DNA of 39,445 nucleotides. It comes from Corallococcus carmarthensis. Lineage in GTDB: Bacteria; Myxococcota; Myxococcia; Myxococcales; Myxococcaceae. Position 1 is the first letter of the stretch; the number at the start of each line of letters is the position of its first letter. Shown here in pieces: positions 35,505 to 39,445 of the stretch. The stretch covers positions 1-39,445 of the forward strand of contig NZ_RAWE01000075.1 of assembly GCF_003611695.1 (NCBI RefSeq), written 5' to 3'. Both the position numbers and the translations under genes were made by a program. The notes under the pieces are model-generated. The model searched no databases and had not been told where the DNA came from. It worked only from the letters and a program-made list of their open reading frames with translations.

Positions 35505-36269
35505 ATGGAGCCCACGCTGGAGGTGGAGGATCGCGAGGGCGGTGTCCGGGTGCTCACCGTCTCCAACCCGTCACGGCGCAACGCGCTGAATGACGCGTTG
35601 CTGGCCCGGCTGGACGCGGCGCTGGAGCCCGCCGCTCACGTGCGCGCGCTGCTGGTGCGCGGCCAGGGCGGGCACTTCTGCGCGGGCTATGACCTGACGC
35701 ACCTGGGGCCGCCGGGCGCGGACGGGCGGCTGCCGGATGACCCGCTGGTGGCGTGCCTGCTGAAGCTGGAGCGGCACCCGGCGCCGTCGGTGGCGCTGGT
35801 GCAGGGCGGCGCGGTGGGCGCGGGCTTCGACCTGGCGGCCTCCTGTGACTTCCGCGTGGGCGCTTCCGACGCGTTCTTCCTCATGCCTCCGGCCCGGCTG
35901 GGCATCGTGTACTCGCCGGAGGGCCTGGCGCGGGCGGTGCGGCTGGTGGGCCTGTCGCGCGCCAAGCAGCTGTTCCTCACCGCGCGCCGGCTGCCGGCGG
36001 CGGAGGCGCTCGCGTGGGGGCTGTTGGATGAGTGCCCCGAGGACGCGGAAGGGCGCGCGCTGGCGCTGTGCGCGACGCTGGCCGCAGGGGCGCCAAAGGC
36101 GGTGTCGGGGATGAAGGAGGCGTTCGGGCTGCTGGCGCGCTCCGCGTTGTCGCCGGAGGACGTCGCGCACCTGCGTCAGGTGCGCGGCGAGGCGTTTGGC
36201 AGCGAGGACGCGAAGGAGGGGCGCGCGGCTTTCCTGGAAAAGCGCGCGCCCCGCTTCAACGGCCGCTAG
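35505..36269 (+). CDS. Enoyl-CoA hydratase/isomerase (crotonase) family protein
   Basis: Crotonase-fold protein of 254 residues, third in the operon, 39 bp after the carrier gene. The CoA-binding and oxyanion-hole elements are present: HFCAGYDL (about 57-64) and VQGGAVGAGFDLAASCDF. The two catalytic glutamates of true enoyl-CoA hydratases are absent: Asp109 stands for Glu144 (rat numbering) and Ala130 in PPARLG for Glu164. It is therefore probably not a standard hydratase; other crotonase chemistries (isomerase, hydrolase, decarboxylase, lyase) or a non-catalytic role remain open. Its stop codon shares the tetranucleotide CTAG with the stop of the convergent regulator gene. Confidence 0.88.
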   Translation: MEPTLEVEDREGGVRVLTVSNPSRRNALNDALLARLDAALEPAAHVRALLVRGQGGHFCAGYDLTHLGPPGADGRLPDDPLVACLLKLERHPAPSVALVQGGAVGAGFDLAASCDFRVGASDAFFLMPPARLGIVYSPEGLARAVRLVGLSRAKQLFLTARRLPAAEALAWGLLDECPEDAEGRALALCATLAAGAPKAVSGMKEAFGLLARSALSPEDVAHLRQVRGEAFGSEDAKEGRAAFLEKRAPRFNGR

Positions 36270-36859
36270 GTGTCGCCGAACAGCTCGCCCATCCGCAACT
36301 GGAGCGCGGAGGCGATCTTGTAGAGCGACGAGATGGACGCGGAGGATTCCGCGCGCTCAATCTGGGACAGCAGGGACACGGACAGCCCCGTGCGGCGGGC
36401 CAGTTGCTTGAGCGTGAGCTCTTGCGTCTTGCGCGCGTCGCGGATGGTACGGCCAATGGCGCGGTGCAGGTCCGCTTCCGGGTCCTGGGACAGACCCTTC
36501 TTCTGCAACGCGTTGCGCACGGCGGCCGTGAACTGCTCCGGCTCCATGGGCTTCTTCACATAGTCGGACGCCTGCGCCTTGAGCGACGCGACGGCCGTGT
36601 CCACGGTGGGGTACGCCGTGGCCACGATGACCGCGATGTCCGTGTCGTACTTGCGGATCAACTCCAGCACTTCGGTGCCGGACATCTGCGGCATCATCAT
36701 GTCGAGGATGACGAGGTGGAAGTCGGAGCCCCGGAGGATGTCCACCGTCTGCGTGGGGTCCGTCGTGGTGACGACCTCGTAGCCTTCACGGGTCAGCACG
36801 AGCTTGAGGTAGTCGCAGTTGTCCTGCTCGTCATCAACTACCAGGATGCGAATCTGCAC
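36266..36859 (-). CDS. Response regulator with receiver and XRE-type HTH domains
   Basis: A 197-residue regulator combining a CheY-like receiver with a Cro/C1 (XRE) helix-turn-helix, an uncommon output domain for two-component regulators. Receiver (1-120): acidic pair Asp9-Asp10 in VVDDE, phosphorylation site Asp53 in LVILDMMMP, Thr81 and Lys102 at the usual switch positions. A short linker (about 121-132) leads to the HTH (133-195): IRDARKTQELTLKQLARRTG, then LSVSLLSQIERAES and ISSLYKIASAL. It starts with GTG at 36859, with AGGAG six bases upstream. It lies 42 bp downstream of the FHA gene on the same strand, so they are probably co-transcribed. No histidine kinase is in the window. Confidence 0.92.
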   Translation of the reverse strand: MQIRILVVDDEQDNCDYLKLVLTREGYEVVTTTDPTQTVDILRGSDFHLVILDMMMPQMSGTEVLELIRKYDTDIAVIVATAYPTVDTAVASLKAQASDYVKKPMEPEQFTAAVRNALQKKGLSQDPEADLHRAIGRTIRDARKTQELTLKQLARRTGLSVSLLSQIERAESSASISSLYKIASALQLRMGELFGDT

Positions 36860-36901
36860 AGCGTCTCCTCGCTGCAGGGTTGAGGGAAGTGCTGCGGGGA
36901 T

Positions 36902-38788
36902 CTACTCGCCATTGCCCGACGTGGGGGAACCTTGCGTCGGGCGCGGGGGCGTTCCGGTCATCTTGCTCAAGGCCTTGATGACCAAGTCTCGCTTTTCATA
37001 GCCCTCGGGCGTGAGCGTGAGGAACTCCGCGTAGTGCTGCTCGCTCATCTTGAAGTCCTTGAGCTTGGCATACACCACGCCCAGCATCAGGTGGCACTCC
37101 GGAACAGACGGGGCCAGCAAGGCGCAGTCCTTGGCGATCTCCAATGCGCCGTTCAGGTCATTGGCCTTGGTCAGGCGGAGGACCTCGGTCTGGATGACCT
37201 CGGTGTTCTTGGCGACGTCCGCCGGCTTCTTCCACTTCCGCGTGAGCACGAACTCGGACGTGGGCTTCTCTTTCGAGTTCTGGGCCGCGGCGGCGGTCGT
37301 GCCCGAGTCATCCGGAGGCGGGGTTTCCGTCAGCTGGGCGTTCTGCGCGGCCTGCGCCTGCGCGGCGGCCAACTGGTCGCTCAGGTCCTGACGGTCCTTC
37401 GCGAAGACCGTGTCCGTGGGGATGGCGCTGAAGCTCTTGGTCGCCTCATCGACACCGGTCCCATTGGGCTTGAGGAGGGCCTTGCGGGTCGCGGCGAGGT
37501 CCTTCTCCGCCTTCTTCTCCTTGTCCAGCCGCGTCTGGAGCTCGTCCAGGTTCGCGGCCGGAAGCGCCTTCGCCTTGCGGAGCGCGTCGAGCGCGGTGGT
37601 GGCGGCGGGCAACTTGCCCGCCTGGAGCGCTTCCCGGAAGGCCTGATCCGCCGGAGGTTCCGGTGGCTTCTCCGGCGTCGCGGGCGGGTTCGCGGCCACG
37701 GTCTCCGGAGGCTTCGTCGTGGGCGGCGGCTCTGGGATGGGCTGCGGATCCGCGACGACGACAGGCGGCGTGGCATCCGGCGGCTTGGGCAGCAGGTCCT
37801 GCCCCTTCACCACGAAGATCGCCGCGCCCGCGCCAATGGACACGAACGCGATGACGGCGGCCACCCACATCTTCTTGGAGCCGGAGCGGCCCTGCGCGGC
37901 GATGTCCTCCGCCAGCGAGCCCGGTCCCACGAAGCGCAGCTTCACGTGGCCCATCTCGATGATGTCGCCGTGGGCCAGCGTCGCCTGGGCGTAGCTCTCA
38001 CCGTTGACCGTCATGCCGTTGGCCGACTGCATGTCGATGACGCGCCACTCGCCGGTCTCCTCGCGCACGATCTTCGCGTGCGTGCGGGACAGCGAGCGGT
38101 GGTCCAGGGCGACGTCGTTCTCCGACGTGCGGCCGATCCGCAGCTCCGTGCGGTTGCAGTCGTACTCCTGGCCCTTGAACTCGTTGGGGGCGAGCACCAG
38201 CAGCCGGGGCTGCTCGTCCTCCGGCACGCGCTCCACGCGCCGGGGCCGCTCCGCCTCCATCTGGTCCATGCGGATGATGGACGTGGCGTTGCGGCGCGCC
38301 TCCGCGGACACGGGCGTGTGGCCGGGCTCGTCGCCGTCCTCGTCGGAGTCCTCCGCCTCGTCCTCGCCGTCCACCATGGTGTCGCGTGGGGCGGGTCCGC
38401 CGCGCTCGTCCTCCTCCTCTTCCGGCTCCGGTTCTGGCCGGCGGGAAGCGGGCACCTTGGCGGTGATGGCGCCAGCGGGGGCGCCGGCGTTGGCCGTGCC
38501 CTCGACCTGCAGTGCCAGATCGTAGTCGCCGATCTGGATGAGGTCGCCCTCCTTGAGAGGGAGCTGGCCTGCGACGCGCTCGCCGTTGATCCGGGTGCCG
38601 TTGTAGCTCCCCAGGTCTTCGAGCACGACGTGTCCATTGAGGCGCACCAGCCGGGCGTGTCGACGTGACACGTTCCGCTCGGTCAGGCGGATCGTGTTGC
38701 CCTCCTGACGTCCAATGGTGATTTCGTCGCGCACGAAGGGAACAACGGTCTTGCGCCCCTCGTCGTCTTCGATGATGAGCTTCAGCAC
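36902..38788 (-). CDS. Double FHA-domain membrane protein with TPR-like C-terminus
   Basis: A 628-residue signalling scaffold. FHA domain 1 (about 3-97) has GR at 26-27, SRRH at 41-44 and SYNGTRINGE; FHA domain 2 (about 195-290) has GR at 219-220, SRTH at 234-237 and SANGMTVNGE. Both keep the phosphothreonine-binding arginine, serine and asparagine. An acidic linker (118-155) joins them. One membrane span (306-327, KKMWVAAVIAFVSIGAGAA) is followed by a Pro-rich stretch, a coiled-coil region and a TPR-like end (NDLNGALEIAKDCALLAPSV). The FHA side should be cytoplasmic, reading Ser/Thr kinase output, with the TPR side periplasmic. GTG at 38788 is chosen because it begins directly at the first FHA strand; the frame is open upstream. 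Confidence 0.9.
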   Translation of the reverse strand: MLKLIIEDDEGRKTVVPFVRDEITIGRQEGNTIRLTERNVSRRHARLVRLNGHVVLEDLGSYNGTRINGERVAGQLPLKEGDLIQIGDYDLALQVEGTANAGAPAGAITAKVPASRRPEPEPEEEEDERGGPAPRDTMVDGEDEAEDSDEDGDEPGHTPVSAEARRNATSIIRMDQMEAERPRRVERVPEDEQPRLLVLAPNEFKGQEYDCNRTELRIGRTSENDVALDHRSLSRTHAKIVREETGEWRVIDMQSANGMTVNGESYAQATLAHGDIIEMGHVKLRFVGPGSLAEDIAAQGRSGSKKMWVAAVIAFVSIGAGAAIFVVKGQDLLPKPPDATPPVVVADPQPIPEPPPTTKPPETVAANPPATPEKPPEPPADQAFREALQAGKLPAATTALDALRKAKALPAANLDELQTRLDKEKKAEKDLAATRKALLKPNGTGVDEATKSFSAIPTDTVFAKDRQDLSDQLAAAQAQAAQNAQLTETPPPDDSGTTAAAAQNSKEKPTSEFVLTRKWKKPADVAKNTEVIQTEVLRLTKANDLNGALEIAKDCALLAPSVPECHLMLGVVYAKLKDFKMSEQHYAEFLTLTPEGYEKRDLVIKALSKMTGTPPRPTQGSPTSGNGE

Positions 38789-38806
38789 GGGTCCGGTCCG
38801 AGTACA

Positions 38807-38836
38807 GCTATAGCAGAATGCCCTTTGCCGAGACAA
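38807..38836 (-). promoter_or_regulatory. Candidate promoter of the FHA gene
   Basis: On the minus strand TTGTCT (38836-38831) and TATAGC (38812-38807) are 18 bp apart. Transcription would start about 10-12 nt before the GTG at 38788, giving a very short leader. It lies in the 108-bp gap shared with the divergent rhomboid gene. Confidence 0.4.
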
Positions 38837-38896
38837 GCCATGTATCCCCCGAGAACAACAGGGTTTTTCGCCCATCCCAGGGGCAGGGAGGCACTG

Positions 38897-39445
38897 TTGT
38901 CCATCGGTCGATTGGCCGGAAAGGGTGGGGAGGGCAGGATACCGGGGCTCACGATAGCGCTGATCGCGGCGCAGGCCATTCTCTACACGTTCGTGGCGTC
39001 CGGAGGGCCTCCCGGGGTGGACGCGTTGATCCACTGGGGGGCCAAGTCGGGGCCCCTGGTGACGGACGCGGGGCAGGGCTGGCGACTCTTGTCGGCCAAC
39101 CTCCTGCACCGGGACGCCCTGCACCTGGGCCTCAACCTGCTGGTGTTCGCGGGGGTGGGCACGGCGGTGGAGCGCTCGTGCCGGTGGTGGGACTACGTGG
39201 CGCTGCTGGCCGTGTCGGGGCTGGCGACGATGGCGGGCTCGCTCTGGTGGTCGCCGGCGGTGAGCGTGGGCGCGTCGGGGTGGGTGTTTGGCTGCGTGGG
39301 GGCGCTGCTGGTGCTGGGGCGGCGCGCGCGCAACGGGCCGGGGGCTCGCTACCGGTGGTTCTCCGGGGAGAACGCGCTGCCCACCGTGCTCGTCTTCCTG
39401 TGGCTCGGGTGGACGAGCGTGGGCGTGGACAACGCGGGGCACCTG
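38897..39445 (+). CDS. Rhomboid family intramembrane serine protease, C-terminus cut by window edge
   Basis: Polytopic membrane protease; 183 residues are in the window and the frame is still open at its end. Catalytic Ser127 lies in GASGWVFG (GxSG motif) and His182 in VDNAGHL, the second half of the dyad; HLGLN at 76-80 supplies the oxyanion-hole His and Asn. The N-terminal loop with GQGWRLLSANLLHRD matches the rhomboid WR region. At least five hydrophobic spans are visible. I chose the TTG at 38897 because GGGAGG ends five bases before it; an in-frame ATG at 38840 lacks a ribosome-binding site. Substrate unknown; the neighbouring divergent FHA membrane protein is one speculative candidate. 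Confidence 0.87.
   Translation, partial: MSIGRLAGKGGEGRIPGLTIALIAAQAILYTFVASGGPPGVDALIHWGAKSGPLVTDAGQGWRLLSANLLHRDALHLGLNLLVFAGVGTAVERSCRWWDYVALLAVSGLATMAGSLWWSPAVSVGASGWVFGCVGALLVLGRRARNGPGARYRWFSGENALPTVLVFLWLGWTSVGVDNAGHL

Noticed and set aside
38789-39442. N-terminal extension of the FHA frame over the divergent rhomboid gene
   Set aside because: The extension is the shadow of the rhomboid coding sequence; GTG at 38788 starts directly at the first FHA strand.

Overview
The window reads as chromosomal DNA of a myxobacterium, most likely Myxococcaceae (Myxococcus/Corallococcus type). Supporting signs are very high GC, many GTG/TTG starts, a Ser/Thr kinase, double-FHA, PilZ and MYXO-CTERM sequences, and a meso-DAP type MurE. 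No tRNA, rRNA, CRISPR array, insertion sequence or phage gene was seen. Genus placement is inference.

Layout. (1) 1-4742: a partial Ser/Thr kinase (-), a divergent lipoprotein (+) whose start codon overlaps the kinase start, a ~600-residue acyl-CoA dehydrogenase (+) and a convergent PilZ-type protein (-). (2) 4874-22760: the division and cell wall (dcw) cluster, all on +, with many 1-4 nt overlaps: mraZ, a STAS-domain gene, rsmH, ftsL, ftsI (with PASTA), murE, murF, mraY, murD, ftsW, murG, murC, murB, ddl, ftsQ, ftsA. A TTGACC-N17-TATGTA promoter precedes mraZ and a UUCG-loop hairpin terminator follows ftsA. Together these genes make lipid II, flip or polymerise it at the septum, and build the divisome. 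(3) 22761-31806: one 8.7 kb gene for a 2907-residue envelope protein lies between ftsA and ftsZ. It has its own apparent sigma-54 promoter, upstream palindromes and a strong terminator. (4) 31807-33317: ftsZ, apparently on its own promoter. (5) 33334-36269: a small hypothetical protein (-), then a biotin carboxylase / 70-residue biotin carrier / crotonase-fold operon (+). (6) 36266-39445: a receiver-XRE regulator and a double-FHA membrane protein (both -), and a divergent partial rhomboid protease (+).

Most notable points. The giant protein has a signal peptide, a Gly-rich domain, 16 tandem Ig-like repeats and a calcium-binding TSP3 array. These are followed by an internal MYXO-CTERM-like sorting segment that runs directly into a second signal-peptide-like segment, a predicted outer-membrane barrel, more TSP3 repeats and an OmpA peptidoglycan-binding domain. 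This looks like a surface adhesin and an OmpA protein encoded as one polyprotein. Its upstream region has a GG-N10-GC sigma-54 promoter and two perfect TGACGCGTCA palindromes exactly 20 bp apart, placed where enhancer-binding activators usually bind. Also unusual are the STAS protein in the dcw cluster, which lacks the usual phosphorylatable serine, and the crotonase, which lacks both hydratase glutamates.
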